Numbered from the stretch's first letter, positions 1 to 9,977 are shown. The stretch is 64,000 nucleotides of DNA from Kocuria soli (GCF_003797835.1 NZ_RKMF01000007.1:1-64000); one strand, 5' to 3'. Translations and numbers: made by a program. The notes: generated by a model not told the origin, from the letters alone.

Positions 1-65
1 GGAGGAATCCGCGGGGCCGACTCATGAGTGACCTGGTTATGCCCCCACGGGCGGGAGCAGGGGGA

Positions 66-1478
66 TCAGGCGTTGGGGCCCGTCATGGTGGTGACGTCCA
101 ACTTGGCGTCCAGCTGCTCCTCGGTGAGGTTGGTGCCGTCCACGTAGCCGAGCTCCACGGTGGCTTCGCGCACCGTCACCTTGTTCGCCACGGCGTGCTT
201 GGCGATCTTGGCGGCGGCCTCGTACCCGATGGCCTTGTTCAGCGGGGTCACGATCGACGGCGAAGCCTCGGCCAGGAAACGGCAGCGCTCCTCATTGGCG
301 GTGAGGCCATCGATCATCTTCTCCGCCATGACCGTGGAGGTGTTGGCGAGCAGACGAATGGACTCGAGTAGGTTGGCCGCCATCACGGGGATACCAACGT
401 TGAGCTCGAACGCCCCGTTGGTCGAGGACAACGCAACGGTGGTGTCGTTGCCGATGACCTGCGCCGCCACCTGGATGGCCGCTTCACAGATCACCGGGTT
501 GACCTTGCCCGGCATGATCGAGGACCCCGGCTGCAGGTCCGGAATCGCGATCTCGCCCAAACCCGTGTTGGGGCCGGAACCCATCCACCGCAGGTCGTTG
601 TTGATCTTCATATAGGAGTAGGCGATGTTGCGCAGCTGCCCGGAGGCCTCGACCAGACCGTCACGGTTGGCCTGGGCCTCGAAGTGATTGCGGGCCTCCG
701 TGATCGGCAGCCCGGTCTCTGCAGCCAGCAGTTCGATCACGCGGGCCGAGAACCCGGCGGGGGTGTTGATGCCCGTGCCCACCGCGGTGCCACCGAGGGG
801 AACCTCGGCCACGCGGGGCAGGGACGCGTTGATGCGCTCGATCCCGTAGCGGACCTGCGCCGCGTAGCCGCCGAACTCCTGTCCGAGCGTCACCGGGGTG
901 GCATCCATCAGGTGCGTACGCCCGGACTTCACGACGTCCTTGAACTCGGCAGCCTTCTTCTCGAGGGAGGTCGCCAGGGTTTCCATGGCCGGGATCAATT
1001 CGTGGGACAGCGCCGCGGTCACGGCCACGTGCACGGAGGTCGGGAAGACGTCGTTCGAGGACTGCGAGGCGTTGACGTGGTCGTTCGGGTGGACCTCGGT
1101 GCCGCTGGACTCCAACGCCTTGGTGGCCAGAGTCGCCAAGACCTCGTTGGTGTTCATGTTCGACGACGTGCCCGAACCGGTCTGGAACACATCGATCGGG
1201 AAGTGCTCGTCGTAATCGCCGGCGGCGACCAGGTCCGCAGCGTCCTGGATGGCCTGCGAGCGCTCGCCGTCGAGCACCTCGAGTTCCAGGTTCGCCTGCG
1301 CTGCCGCCTTCTTGACCTGCGCGAGCGCCTTGATGTGCTGGCGCTCCAGGGTCTTGCCGGAGATCGGGAAGTTCTCGACCGCGCGTTGGGTCTGGGCACG
1401 ATAGAGGGCGTCCACCGGGACTTTGACCTCGCCCATGGTGTCGTGTTCGATGCGGAATTCAGCGTTGTTCTCAGCCAT
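66..1478 (-). CDS. fumC: Class II fumarate hydratase
   Basis: Converts fumarate to L-malate in the TCA cycle, in the cytoplasm. The 470-residue protein has the usual length of the class II (oxygen-stable, iron-free) family. It carries the superfamily signature [12 protein letters not shown], whose serine loop closes over the active site, and the [10 protein letters not shown] substrate loop nearer the N-terminus. The ATG at 1478 has no Shine-Dalgarno site but lies 6 nt after a TAGACT hexamer, so the transcript is probably leaderless. It is the last of three minus-strand genes (DUF4245, carbonic anhydrase, fumC) lying beside glpX, an order common in actinobacteria. The function is secure. Confidence 0.97.
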   Translation of the reverse strand: MAENNAEFRIEHDTMGEVKVPVDALYRAQTQRAVENFPISGKTLERQHIKALAQVKKAAAQANLELEVLDGERSQAIQDAADLVAAGDYDEHFPIDVFQTGSGTSSNMNTNEVLATLATKALESSGTEVHPNDHVNASQSSNDVFPTSVHVAVTAALSHELIPAMETLATSLEKKAAEFKDVVKSGRTHLMDATPVTLGQEFGGYAAQVRYGIERINASLPRVAEVPLGGTAVGTGINTPAGFSARVIELLAAETGLPITEARNHFEAQANRDGLVEASGQLRNIAYSYMKINNDLRWMGSGPNTGLGEIAIPDLQPGSSIMPGKVNPVICEAAIQVAAQVIGNDTTVALSSTNGAFELNVGIPVMAANLLESIRLLANTSTVMAEKMIDGLTANEERCRFLAEASPSIVTPLNKAIGYEAAAKIAKHAVANKVTVREATVELGYVDGTNLTEEQLDAKLDVTTMTGPNA

Positions 1479-1484
1479 GGGGCC

Positions 1485-1490
1485 AGTCTA
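1485..1490 (-). promoter_or_regulatory. -10 element of leaderless fumC promoter
   Basis: TAGACT on the minus strand, separated by 6 nt from the fumC ATG. There is no ribosome binding site between them. No clear -35 box is seen. Confidence 0.55.
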
Positions 1491-1553
1491 TGGCCCGGAC
1501 CACATGTGTGACGACGAATGGGCTTGCGCCGCTGCGCCCGGCTGCAGCGGAAC

Positions 1554-2240
1554 CTACTGGTCGAGTTCCAGCCAGGACCCGTGGCCGTACACCAGCTCCG
1601 CCTGACCGTCGCTGAGGTGGTAGAACATCCCGACCAAGGCGACGTCGCCGCGGGAGACTGCTGCAGCGATCGTGCGTGACTGGTCCAGGATGCGCTCGGC
1701 GACCAACCGCACGTTTTCGACCACCATGTCGTTGACCGAGTGCTTGTGGGAGCGCTGACTGTCCAGGACGGCGGGGGTGATCCGCTCGATCAGGGAACGC
1801 TGGAAGCCACCCGGGAGATTGCCGTCCTCGACCGCGTTCTTGGTGGCTGTGACCGCACCGCAGGAGTCGTGGCCGAGGACCACGATCAACGGGACCTTGA
1901 GGACCTCGACCGAATACTCCAAGGTGCCCAGGACGGCGTCGGCAATGACCTGACCGGCGGTCCTGACCACGAATGCGTCGCCGAGGCCGAGGTCGAAGAT
2001 GATCTCGGCGGCCAGCCGTGAGTCCGAGCACCCGAAGATGGTGGCGAACGGGTGCTGCGATTGCGTCAGGGATTCGCGGCGGCTGGCGTTCTGGTTGGGG
2101 TGCTGCGCGCTGTCGTCGACGAAGCGCGCGTTGCCGGCGCGCAACCTGTCCCAGGCCTCCCGGGGGGTGAGCTGCCGGTTCGTGCGGTCCTCGGCGATGT
2201 GCAGGTTCGTGGGTTCCTGCGCATTGGCTCCCTGACTCAT
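1554..2240 (-). CDS. Beta-class carbonic anhydrase
   Basis: Interconverts CO2 and bicarbonate using a zinc ion. The zinc-ligand pattern of the beta class is visible: CSDSR, then roughly 55 residues later GHDSCG, supplying Cys, Asp, His and Cys. I place the start at the ATG at 2240 because GAGGAG sits 6 nt upstream. An in-frame ATG at 2258 would add six residues but has a poorly spaced purine stretch. It lies between DUF4245 and fumC with gaps under 100 nt, so the three may be co-transcribed, although fumC has its own promoter-like hexamer. Bicarbonate supply for anaplerotic carboxylation is a plausible role but is inferred. Confidence 0.93.
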   Translation of the reverse strand: MSQGANAQEPTNLHIAEDRTNRQLTPREAWDRLRAGNARFVDDSAQHPNQNASRRESLTQSQHPFATIFGCSDSRLAAEIIFDLGLGDAFVVRTAGQVIADAVLGTLEYSVEVLKVPLIVVLGHDSCGAVTATKNAVEDGNLPGGFQRSLIERITPAVLDSQRSHKHSVNDMVVENVRLVAERILDQSRTIAAAVSRGDVALVGMFYHLSDGQAELVYGHGSWLELDQ

Positions 2241-2327
2241 GTGCTGCTCCTCAGACATCGTTTCCCTGGCTTTTGGGTTCGTGCGTTGGTGAGTTCCTGC
2301 GTGACGGTCTTGAGTCGCCGTCGTCGG

Positions 2328-3020
2328 TCAATTCTGTGTGGCCTCGGTGGCCTGGGCGTCCACCACTGCACCGGCCACGTGTGAGATCTCCTCTTCTGAG
2401 GCCGTGCCGGTCACGACCACGGTGCTGTCGTCGAGTTCGCCGACCCACGAACGGGTGATCTTACCGTCGTCGTCCTCCGCCTGGTAGGTGTCCCAGTCGA
2501 TCCCGTGGGCTTCGCGGGTGCCGGTCTGCGGTGCCTGGCCGACCTGCTCGACCAGCCAGGTCGGGTTGGCCTGATCCGTCTGCACGAGCCCCACGAAGCG
2601 GGAGGACGGGGTGACCCATCCCGCTTCCCATCGGTCCACGTCATCGGCCGAACTGCCCTGCCACCTGGCGTAGTTCGGGCTGTAGCCGTCCCCGAGTTCG
2701 GGGGCCACCGGGGTGAACTCTGCGACGTCCGCGGCGTAGGAGGCCTCCTGCGCGACATCCACGTCCGGGCGGTAGGTCTGCCCGTCCGGGCGGGGCTGCA
2801 AGAGGAAGAACGGAAGGGTCAGCAGGACCAGGACGGCCATGGAGATGATCATTCCGCGGGCCGGGGCGTAGATCCGCTGGGCCTGCTTGGTCGTGATCTG
2901 GGGCGTGACCTGGGAGTCCCCGTCGGGGTGGGCGGTATCGCCGGACGTGCTCGTGGGCACATCGGGTTGCGCCGAGGGATCGTCGGAGGGCTCGGGGTTG
3001 TACTGACTCACGGGCTCCAT
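2328..3020 (-). CDS. DUF4245 membrane-anchored protein
   Basis: A 230-residue actinobacterial protein of unknown function. It has a proline- and acid-rich cytoplasmic N-terminus (about residues 1-50), a single membrane segment around residues 55-75 ([19 protein letters not shown]), and a C-terminal extracytoplasmic domain typical of DUF4245. In actinobacteria this family is usually encoded divergently from or beside glpX, as here, where the two starts are about 150 nt apart. The sequence gives no catalytic motif. It could be an envelope protein. Membership is recognised from overall pattern, not from a search. Confidence 0.8.
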   Translation of the reverse strand: MEPVSQYNPEPSDDPSAQPDVPTSTSGDTAHPDGDSQVTPQITTKQAQRIYAPARGMIISMAVLVLLTLPFFLLQPRPDGQTYRPDVDVAQEASYAADVAEFTPVAPELGDGYSPNYARWQGSSADDVDRWEAGWVTPSSRFVGLVQTDQANPTWLVEQVGQAPQTGTREAHGIDWDTYQAEDDDGKITRSWVGELDDSTVVVTGTASEEEISHVAGAVVDAQATEATQN

Positions 3021-3103
3021 TGTGCCCGTTCCGGCGGTAGTGTTCTCACCGTCGTCGTCGCGTCACCATCGGTCGTACCCGGGACCGCGGCAGTCTCGCC
3101 CGT

Positions 3104-3109
3104 TAGGCT
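3104..3109 (+). promoter_or_regulatory. Candidate -10 element for glpX
   Basis: TAGGCT in the 147-nt divergent region between DUF4245 and glpX. A start about 7 nt downstream would give a 5' leader of roughly 50 nt ending in the glpX ribosome binding site. The -35 region is weak. Confidence 0.35.
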
Positions 3110-3167
3110 GGTCACAAGGTCGACGACGACGTCGATGCTCCCATGCACTCGAAGGCGAGGAAACGCT

Positions 3168-4163
3168 GTGTCACAGCAGACAAAGTCCACCAACGCACCC
3201 GATCGCAACTTGGCTCTGGAACTGGTTCGAGTGACGGAGGCCGCTGCCATTGCCGCCGGCCACTGGGTGGGTGCGGGTGACAAGAACAGCGCCGACGGCG
3301 CCGCGGTGGATGCCATGCGTTCGTTCCTGTCCACGGTGGACTTCAACGGCACCGTGGTGATCGGCGAGGGCGAGAAGGACGAAGCCCCCATGCTCTTCAA
3401 CGGCGAGCAGGTCGGCGAGGGCTCGGGTGCGAACTCGGACATTGCAGTGGACCCCATCGACGGCACGCGTCTGACCGCACTGGGCATGAACAACGCACTG
3501 TCCGTCATCGCGGTGGCCGACGGCGGTTCCATGTTCGATCCCTCCGCCGTGTTCTACATGGAGAAGCTCGTGGTCGGGCCCGAAGCCGCCGATTTCGTGG
3601 ACCTGCGACTGCCGGTCAAGCAGAATCTGCACCTGGTCGCCCGCGCCAAGGGAGTACCTGTCAACCAGCTGACCGTGTGCGTCCTGGACCGTCCGCGGCA
3701 CGCCGATCTGGTGGAGGACATTCGCAAGACCGGTGCGCGCACCCGGATGATCCTGGACGGCGATGTCGCGGGCGCCATTGCCGCGTGCCGCGAAGGCACC
3801 GGCGTGGACGTGATGATGGGCACCGGCGGCACACCGGAAGGCATTGTCACCGCCTGCGCCGTCAAGGCGACCGGCGGCGTGATCCAGGGGCGGTTGGCCC
3901 CGATGAACGACGAGGAACGGGAGAAGGCCGCTGCCGCGGGTCTGGATGTCGACCAAGTCCTCACGACCAACGACCTGGTCACCAGCGACAACTGCTTCTT
4001 CGCAGCCACCGGCATCACCGACGGCGACCTCCTGCGCGGCGTGCGCTACCAGGGCCGTCGTATCACCACGCAGTCCCTGGTCATGCGCTCGCATTCCGGG
4101 ACCGTGCGTGTGGTCGAGGCTGAACACGTCGCCTCCAAGTGGGAGAAGTACGCCCGGCACTGA
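3168..4163 (+). CDS. glpX: Class II fructose-1,6-bisphosphatase
   Basis: Hydrolyses fructose 1,6-bisphosphate to fructose 6-phosphate, the committed step of gluconeogenesis. Metal and phosphate-binding motifs are intact: [17 protein letters not shown] and GTGGTPEG. The open frame extends far upstream, but the real start is the GTG at 3168, preceded by GGCGAGG 7 nt away. This gives 331 residues, the normal family length, and starts just before the conserved [15 protein letters not shown] segment. Its own promoter-like hexamer lies about 60 nt upstream and a perfect 17-bp hairpin follows the stop codon, so it is probably monocistronic. Confidence 0.96.
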   Translation: MSQQTKSTNAPDRNLALELVRVTEAAAIAAGHWVGAGDKNSADGAAVDAMRSFLSTVDFNGTVVIGEGEKDEAPMLFNGEQVGEGSGANSDIAVDPIDGTRLTALGMNNALSVIAVADGGSMFDPSAVFYMEKLVVGPEAADFVDLRLPVKQNLHLVARAKGVPVNQLTVCVLDRPRHADLVEDIRKTGARTRMILDGDVAGAIAACREGTGVDVMMGTGGTPEGIVTACAVKATGGVIQGRLAPMNDEEREKAAAAGLDVDQVLTTNDLVTSDNCFFAATGITDGDLLRGVRYQGRRITTQSLVMRSHSGTVRVVEAEHVASKWEKYARH

Positions 4164-4201
4164 GCCGATACTCCTGCGAACCACGCCCTGAAGGGCCCTT
4201 T

Positions 4202-4237
4202 CCCGTGGCGCGAATGTGAACACATTCGCGCCACGGG
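4202..4237. terminator. 17-bp perfect hairpin after glpX
   Basis: Two perfectly complementary 17-nt arms (4202-4218 and 4221-4237) separated by AA, 39 nt after the glpX stop codon. There is no long U-tract, as is usual for actinobacterial terminators. Confidence 0.7.
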
Positions 4238-4352
4238 CGTACAGCCACACGGGCCGCATAGACTGTGCAGACAGAATGTTCATGGTTTCCGGGAACATTT
4301 CGGGTTCGCCCCGGAACGGGACCATCCCTCCGCTCAAAGGAATTCGCGCGCC

Positions 4353-6314
4353 GTGGCTCTGACCGTCAGTTCCAGCCTCAACCAGAAGACTTGGGATGCC
4401 ACCGTCCGCGTGACGGGCGGTCACCCCAATCAGCTCTGGGGAATCGGCGCGGTCCAACAATCGGCCGAAGGGGAAAAACTCACGGTGGACCGCATTCTGG
4501 TGCGGGACGCCGACGAGCGCATGGTCGGTTACGGGCAGCTGCAGATCCGCCGTGACAACGGCCGCGTGGTGGTGGAGGGCAACCAGGTCCACGTCAACCG
4601 GGCCGCGATGGTCCCCGGTTTCATGGAAACCGTGGCGGGATACGTGGAGGACCGCTACGGCGCCGAGCGGATCACCCTCGAGGTGGACGCACAGGGAGCT
4701 CAACCGCTCAACGATGCCTTGGAGGAACGCGGCTGGAAGCGGCAGGACCAGGTCGAGGAATCCGAGGTGGGACCCAAACGCCTGCGAGTTCCGTTGGGGG
4801 TCACGGAGAAAGCCCTGTCCTCGAGACTGTCCGCGCAAACGCTGGACCGTTGCCGCGCGGGACTCAAGGTTTCCGATGTCACCGTCCGGGAAATCACGGC
4901 GAATTCCGGCGGGGTGCGCGCCGTCGGTTTGAAAACCGGTCAGATCAATCACCTGCTCAAGGACCTGGGTCAGGATTCCCTGCTGCTGGTCGCCGCGCAG
5001 GAACGCCCCGACGAACAACCCGAAGCCCTGGGATACCTGTGGTTCGTTCACACGGTGGGCTTGGCCATGCTCTACCGCGTGGGTTTCACCAGGAAGGCCC
5101 GGGAGCTCGGCATCGATGACGCCCTGCTGCTCACGGGTGCCGTGGAACTCCAGAAGCGCGGCGTGCAGCGCATGGACGGCGGGAACTCCCGGGACAAGGA
5201 CGTTCCCACCGTGGTCCGTGAGATGGCGGATCACGAGCGCAGCGTGCTGGGGACGTGGCGCAAGGACCTGGTTGAGGCCCCGGAGGCCGCACCGGCCCCC
5301 GCGGACGCCCCGACCAAGAAGCGTGGCCTGTTCGGGCGGCGGAAGAAGCAGCCCGAACCCGCACCCGTCGTGGAACAGGTCGAGCAGCCCGAGCCACGCC
5401 GCGTGGACGAAGTGCGCCAGCAGGTCAGCCAGGATCTCGGCATCGAGATGACCGGAATGACGCCGCCGCAATCGGAGGCACCGGATCCGGTTCCGGCGCA
5501 GGTGAGTGAATCCGGCGGGGCCCGGGCTGAGGAAGGATCCGCTCCTGCGGCTGCAACCGGCGCCGCGGTGGGTGCTACGGCGGCCGCCGATGCGGCGTCG
5601 ACGTCCACTGCGGACAAGAACGGCGAAGCGGTCTCTCAGCGCCCTGAAACGGCCTCCGAGGAAACCTCCGAGGGTGAGCCGAAGATGTCCAAGGCCGCTC
5701 GACGCAAGCAACGCCGCCAGGAGAAGCGTGCCGCGAAGGCAGATCCAGAGCCGCAGTCCGAGGCTTCGGCACCCGCTGCCGCGGTCAGCACGGGGGACGA
5801 CGACACCGCGACCGCTTACGCGGTCCAGGACACCCCCGACGCCGGTGACCGCGCGACGGACGCGGAACCGACGAGCGAACGATCCGAGGGGCAGGAAACG
5901 ACCCAGGGCGTCGACTCAGAGGAACCGGGGGAGCCAGCCACCGACGAAGAGACGGGTTTGACCCCCGATGAGCCCGTGGTTGCTGGAGAGCTGCGGGACG
6001 ACGAGCCCCATGAGAACACACCTCGGGACGGTGAGGCTGAGAAGGCCCCGACCGAGGACGAGGCGCAGCAGGACGATGCGCCTCTGGAGGACGAGCCCGC
6101 CGAACCTGTAGAGGACCCCGCCCGCGTGGAGGCCCGTGCCAGGGCCGATCAAGAACGTCAGGACCGGCCCGAACACAAGGATGGCGACGCCGTCGCACGC
6201 ACGGCGGATTCGCTGTCCGGGCCGGAGCCCAAGAAGTCCCGGGGACCGTTGGCCTTCGGGAAGCGTCTCTACTCGGAGAGCCTGGAAGCGTTCAAGGACG
6301 CCGCCGGCCGTTGA
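4353..6314 (+). CDS. FemAB/GNAT-like protein with long acidic tail
   Basis: A 653-residue protein starting at the GTG at 4353, with AAAGGA about 10 nt upstream. Residues 1 to about 285 read as a folded domain laid out like a FemAB/GNAT-type acyltransferase: a segment with ALEERGWKR, then GVTEKALSSRLSAQT with Arg/Lys-rich sequence, then LGYLWFVHTVGLAMLYRV and a helix near KARELGIDDALLLTGAVEL. These parallel segments of the clear FemAB protein encoded convergently at 6385-7440. Residues from about 285 to the end are low-complexity, Glu/Asp/Ala/Pro-rich and probably disordered, with a basic island (KAARRKQRRQEKR). The last 30 residues are again basic and less biased. An enzymatic role in peptidoglycan or tRNA-dependent aminoacyl transfer is inference, and it may be a degenerate family member with a structural role. 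Confidence 0.6.
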   Translation: MALTVSSSLNQKTWDATVRVTGGHPNQLWGIGAVQQSAEGEKLTVDRILVRDADERMVGYGQLQIRRDNGRVVVEGNQVHVNRAAMVPGFMETVAGYVEDRYGAERITLEVDAQGAQPLNDALEERGWKRQDQVEESEVGPKRLRVPLGVTEKALSSRLSAQTLDRCRAGLKVSDVTVREITANSGGVRAVGLKTGQINHLLKDLGQDSLLLVAAQERPDEQPEALGYLWFVHTVGLAMLYRVGFTRKARELGIDDALLLTGAVELQKRGVQRMDGGNSRDKDVPTVVREMADHERSVLGTWRKDLVEAPEAAPAPADAPTKKRGLFGRRKKQPEPAPVVEQVEQPEPRRVDEVRQQVSQDLGIEMTGMTPPQSEAPDPVPAQVSESGGARAEEGSAPAAATGAAVGATAAADAASTSTADKNGEAVSQRPETASEETSEGEPKMSKAARRKQRRQEKRAAKADPEPQSEASAPAAAVSTGDDDTATAYAVQDTPDAGDRATDAEPTSERSEGQETTQGVDSEEPGEPATDEETGLTPDEPVVAGELRDDEPHENTPRDGEAEKAPTEDEAQQDDAPLEDEPAEPVEDPARVEARARADQERQDRPEHKDGDAVARTADSLSGPEPKKSRGPLAFGKRLYSESLEAFKDAAGR

Positions 6315-6335
6315 GGTCCGTGAGCTGACCACAGG

Positions 6336-6380
6336 CGAGGGCCCCAGTGCAACGCGTGAGCGCGTGCACCGGGGCCCTCG
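6336..6380. terminator. Bidirectional hairpin between convergent FemAB-type genes
   Basis: Arms CGAGGGCCCC...CGCG and its near-complement flank a 4-nt loop around 6357. The stem is about 20 bp with one mismatch and one bulge. It lies between the convergent genes ending at 6314 and 6385. Confidence 0.65.
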
Positions 6381-6384
6381 GCGA

Positions 6385-7440
6385 TCAGGAGGACCTGCGC
6401 TTGGTGACCGAGCGTGCCTTCTGCTTGAGGCCGGAGAGGGCGCCGGGAGCCTTCTCCCTGAGCCCGGCGACCAGTGCGGGCGCCTTGGTCTTGGCCGTTG
6501 ACACGGATTCCCGGGCGCCGCGGATGCCCATGTAGGCCGCGTACTTGGCGGGTGAGACCGGCAGGTCCCAGGTCCCGGGGTAGGCCACGGGCTCCCCGCC
6601 GAACTCCTGCTTGAACTTGGTGAAGCCGTACCACTCATGCTCGGGCCCCGCGCCTTCCGGTGCGGTGCCGAACAGGTCGAAGTGCTTGAGGCCCTTCTCC
6701 CTGGCGTCCACGATCATGCGGACCACCAGCGCGCTTCCGGCCGAGAGCTTCCGGTGGGTGGAGTCCATGGCGGCGTGCGCATAGGTGCGGGTGTCGTCCG
6801 AGTCGTAGGCGAAGGCGGCCCCGATCGGTTCGCCGTCCAACCGGGCGATGTAGAGAACGCCCGCGCCCTGTGGTACGAGCACCTCGGCGGCGGTGCGGAG
6901 GTAGTCGTCCTGCTGGCGGTTGAAGTTCTTCCGCTCGGCCGTCTGGTCCAGGTACTTCAGCAGAACGGCCACGTCCTGGGGGTCCGTGGACGGTGTGAAG
7001 GTCACGCCCTTCTTGTGGATGTTGCGGTGCAGATTGCGCTTGGTGGACTTCATGTCCTTGAGGATCGCGTCCTCGTCCCGGTCCAGGTCGATGATCTGGG
7101 TGTGGCCCGGCTGCACCTGACGGGGCGCGATTTTCAGGCCACGACGACGCAGCGCGGCCTCCGGGGTTTCCAAACCGTCCTGGATCTGGGCGAAGGCCGG
7201 TTCGACCCGCACGAACCAGCACCCGTGTTCATGAGCTGCGGCCTTGAGCGAATCCAGGGCAGCGTCGAAGGCCTGCGGTGAATCGGCGATCGGCCCGTAG
7301 GGGGTGTAGAGGTACCGGCCGGTCGAGTTGCCTTCCACGGTCGCCTGCCAGGAGAATCCCTGACCCTCACCGTGGAGCACCGTGTGCCCCAGCGCGGTCT
7401 GGAAGTCGGCCCATGCTTTGCTCTGCAGAATGTTCGTCAC
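6385..7440 (-). CDS. FemAB-family peptidoglycan bridge aminoacyltransferase
   Basis: A 351-residue member of the FemABX family, which uses aminoacyl-tRNA to add amino acids to the lipid II or peptidoglycan stem peptide. The duplicated GNAT fold is visible: the first half includes SKAWADFQTALGH and YLYTPYGP, the middle has the basic STKRNLHRNIHKKGV segment, and the second half has GEPIGAAFAYDSDD and HFDLFGTAPEG. The GTG at 7440 follows a TACAGT hexamer by 7 nt with no ribosome binding site, so a leaderless mRNA is likely. In Micrococcaceae such enzymes build interpeptide bridges. Which amino acid is added cannot be read from the sequence. Confidence 0.88.
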   Translation of the reverse strand: MTNILQSKAWADFQTALGHTVLHGEGQGFSWQATVEGNSTGRYLYTPYGPIADSPQAFDAALDSLKAAAHEHGCWFVRVEPAFAQIQDGLETPEAALRRRGLKIAPRQVQPGHTQIIDLDRDEDAILKDMKSTKRNLHRNIHKKGVTFTPSTDPQDVAVLLKYLDQTAERKNFNRQQDDYLRTAAEVLVPQGAGVLYIARLDGEPIGAAFAYDSDDTRTYAHAAMDSTHRKLSAGSALVVRMIVDAREKGLKHFDLFGTAPEGAGPEHEWYGFTKFKQEFGGEPVAYPGTWDLPVSPAKYAAYMGIRGARESVSTAKTKAPALVAGLREKAPGALSGLKQKARSVTKRRSS

Positions 7441-7447
7441 AGTGGCT

Positions 7448-7453
7448 ACTGTA
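7448..7453 (-). promoter_or_regulatory. -10 element of leaderless femAB-type promoter
   Basis: TACAGT on the minus strand, 7 nt before the GTG start at 7440. No Shine-Dalgarno sequence is present. Confidence 0.5.
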
Positions 7454-7490
7454 CCGGCGTCGCACGACGCCCCCCGGACAGCTCAACGGG

Positions 7491-9257
7491 TCAGGGGACC
7501 GAGCAGGTGCCGTTCTCCGAGAGCTCTGTCGGGGCGGTCGTGCCTTCGGTCTCCGTGCGCGTCACGGGCAGTGCCTGCGACCCCAGACCGCCGCCCAAGG
7601 CCAGGGTGGTGCCGGCTGAATCGGTTCCCTGTGCCGTGGTGGAGGCGGCACCGGCCGGTGCGGGCTGGGCGTCCTCGGAGCCATCGGCGTTGGCCAACAT
7701 TTCGGCCACGTCCGCGTGGAGCAGGTCGTAGTCCGGGTAGGTCGGGAACATCGCGTCGTAGTAAGGCGGCCCCGCTGCGTATCCGACCAACTCGTAGTCC
7801 TGGGCCTGAACGGCGAGGTCCACGAAGGACCCGATTGAGGACTGTGGGATGTCGGTGCGTACGACTTGGGTTCCGGCGGCGGCCATCTCCTCGAACTTGG
7901 CGACCACGTTGACGGGGTTCAGCTGCTTGAGCATGGCGGTCTGGACGCACCGTTGGCGGGCCTGCCGGTCGTAGTCGGACGCACCTTCGCGGGACCGCGC
8001 GTACCAGAGGGCGTGGTAGCCGTCCAGATGCTGCACGCCGGGTTCGATGTACCCGTCGATGGGATTGGGGAGCCCAGTCAGTTCGTTCGTGCCACCGCCG
8101 ATGGGAACCTGCCCCCCGACGTCGATCGTGATCCCGCCCATCGCATCGATCAGCTGTTCGAAACCGGCCATGTCGATCATCGCGTAACCCTGCACATCGA
8201 TGCCCAGAGCACCGGAGGCGGCATCCATCATGGCCTCCGCACCGGGGTCTTCGGCATCACCGTAGACATCGGCATGGTTCTCCGTGACGTCCGTGTAGAC
8301 GGCATTCAACAGACATTCGTCGCCGCAGTTGTACCCGTCCGGGTACACGTCGTGCATGGGGGAGTCTTCGGGGAACGGCACGTTCTGCAGGTTGCGGGGC
8401 AAGGAGATGGTCACAGTCTGACCGGACTTGGCGTCGATGCTCAGGATCGTCATGGAGTCCGGGCGCAGACCCACCCGGTCCGCACCCGCGTCGGCGCCCA
8501 TGAGCATGATGTTGTACCGGCCGTCCACGGGCCGGAAGGGCAGCCCGCCGCCGAAGATCTCGCCCACTGTCGAACGGGTCACGTTGAGCAGGTGTGCTGT
8601 GTACCCCAGCCCACCGGAGGTGACCACCATGGCCACGATCGTGCTCACGATCGCCACCGTGCGCGCTTTGGAACTCAGCAGTCCCGGTCGTGCCAGGCGC
8701 AGAGCGTCCAGGAACAGCAGTCCCCAGCCGATGGCGAGGGCCACCAGACAGATCGACACCACGGGAGAGGTCAGCCCGTTCGTGGCCAGGAAGATCAGGG
8801 GTGTCCGCCAGAACAGGGCCGACAGCAGGACCAGCAGCAACAGGACCCAGCACACGACCGTGACCGTGAGGGCGATTCGCCCCAGTCGCCGGTTTCCAGC
8901 GCTCACCTGGGCAGACCCGGGAACCAACAGTGTGCCGCCGAGCAGGAGGGCGGCGCGCTTGTTTCGTGCCTGAGGGGAGGTGAACCGCGGGTTGATCAAG
9001 GCGTCGTGCCAGGAAGCCACCCGGTTGAAGCGAGGGATGTTCTCGTCGGCCCCGACCTCACCCAAGACGTCGTCGTACTGCTCGTCGTATTCGTCGTACC
9101 GGTCGTCGTGTTCGCCGTACGAGTCGTCGTCAACGGCGTCGTACGGGTCGTCGTAGCGTCCGTAGGGTTCCTCGAACCGGAGGTCGTCCGGGTGCCGTGA
9201 GGCGCGACCGGAACGGCCCTGGTACTCGCTGTTACGGGATTCGTGGGGTCCTGTCAC
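7491..9257 (-). CDS. LytR-CpsA-Psr (LCP) family glycopolymer transferase
   Basis: LCP enzymes attach polyprenyl-linked glycopolymers to peptidoglycan outside the membrane. The 588-residue protein has a Tyr/Asp-rich cytoplasmic N-terminus (about residues 20-70), several hydrophobic segments between about residues 125 and 240, and an extracellular LCP domain from about residue 250. That domain contains LMGADAG, RPDSMTILSID, ISLPRN, YARSREGASDYDRQARQR and the conserved polar residues that bind the lipid pyrophosphate. The start used is the GTG at 9257; its upstream signals are weak. It lies 79 nt downstream of purE on the same strand, so read-through from purK-purE is possible. The purE/purK/LCP neighbourhood is conserved in actinobacteria. 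Confidence 0.92.
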   Translation of the reverse strand: MTGPHESRNSEYQGRSGRASRHPDDLRFEEPYGRYDDPYDAVDDDSYGEHDDRYDEYDEQYDDVLGEVGADENIPRFNRVASWHDALINPRFTSPQARNKRAALLLGGTLLVPGSAQVSAGNRRLGRIALTVTVVCWVLLLLVLLSALFWRTPLIFLATNGLTSPVVSICLVALAIGWGLLFLDALRLARPGLLSSKARTVAIVSTIVAMVVTSGGLGYTAHLLNVTRSTVGEIFGGGLPFRPVDGRYNIMLMGADAGADRVGLRPDSMTILSIDAKSGQTVTISLPRNLQNVPFPEDSPMHDVYPDGYNCGDECLLNAVYTDVTENHADVYGDAEDPGAEAMMDAASGALGIDVQGYAMIDMAGFEQLIDAMGGITIDVGGQVPIGGGTNELTGLPNPIDGYIEPGVQHLDGYHALWYARSREGASDYDRQARQRCVQTAMLKQLNPVNVVAKFEEMAAAGTQVVRTDIPQSSIGSFVDLAVQAQDYELVGYAAGPPYYDAMFPTYPDYDLLHADVAEMLANADGSEDAQPAPAGAASTTAQGTDSAGTTLALGGGLGSQALPVTRTETEGTTAPTELSENGTCSVP

Positions 9258-9336
9258 GTGGTTATGCGCCTGTTGCTCGGGGAAGGTCTGCTGGGGAAAG
9301 CTTGCTCGGGGAAGGCTTCTGGATCACGACGCCGAG

Positions 9337-9855
9337 TCAGTCCGCGAGTCGCTCACGCAAGGCAGCGCCCTTTGAGTGCGCGGCCTCTTTGAGTTCGGTG
9401 GCAAACCGCTGGAGCGCGGCGCGCAGGTCCGCGGCGTCGTCGTCGGTGCCGGCCGCCAGGATGCGCGCGGCCAGCAGGCCGGCATTGCGTGCGCCGCCGA
9501 TGGCCACGGTGGCCACGGGAATGCCAGCCGGCATCTGGGCGATCGATAGCAGCGAATCCAGCCCGTCAAGGGTCTTGAGCGGGACCGGCACGCCGATCAC
9601 GGGCAGCACGGTGGTGGAGGCCAACATTCCGGGCAGGTGGGCCGCGCCGCCGGCGCCGGCGATGATGACCCGCAATTCACGTTCCGCGGCTGTGGTCCCG
9701 TAGTCGATCATTTCGTGGGGCATGCGGTGGGCGGAGACGACGTCGACCTCGCACGGCACGCCGAGTTCGCCCAGGATTTCGACGGCGGCCTCCATCACGG
9801 GCCAGTCCGAGTCGGATCCCATGACAACGCCCACAACGGGCTGGCTGTCGTCCAT
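9337..9855 (-). CDS. purE: N5-carboxyaminoimidazole ribonucleotide mutase
   Basis: Class I PurE rearranges N5-CAIR to CAIR in de novo purine synthesis. The active-site loop [13 protein letters not shown] lies at the N-terminus, followed by SAHRMP and [11 protein letters not shown], all diagnostic. I use the ATG at 9855 because GGAGGAGA lies 5-6 nt before it. An in-frame upstream ATG would add 13 unrelated residues. At 172 residues it has family length. It follows purK by 122 nt on the same strand and the two act in consecutive steps. Confidence 0.96.
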   Translation of the reverse strand: MDDSQPVVGVVMGSDSDWPVMEAAVEILGELGVPCEVDVVSAHRMPHEMIDYGTTAAERELRVIIAGAGGAAHLPGMLASTTVLPVIGVPVPLKTLDGLDSLLSIAQMPAGIPVATVAIGGARNAGLLAARILAAGTDDDAADLRAALQRFATELKEAAHSKGAALRERLAD

Positions 9856-9977
9856 CGCAATCTCCTCCAAGCCCGGACGCATGCGCCGGTTCACCGTGGG
9901 CGTTTTCGCAGCGAGTTCTCAGACCGGGGCAGAACGTCCCGGCATCCGGGGTTCACGGTACCCCCACCGGCTGGACG

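Noticed and set aside
2505-3167. Upstream extension of the glpX frame by 221 residues
   Set aside because: It lies antisense to DUF4245, and the GTG at 3168 has a good ribosome binding site and gives normal family length.
3171-5711. 846-residue minus-strand open frame antisense to glpX and the FemAB-like gene
   Set aside because: It crosses two well-supported genes, has no family motif and is His/Arg/Gly-biased as expected for an antisense reading of high-GC coding DNA.
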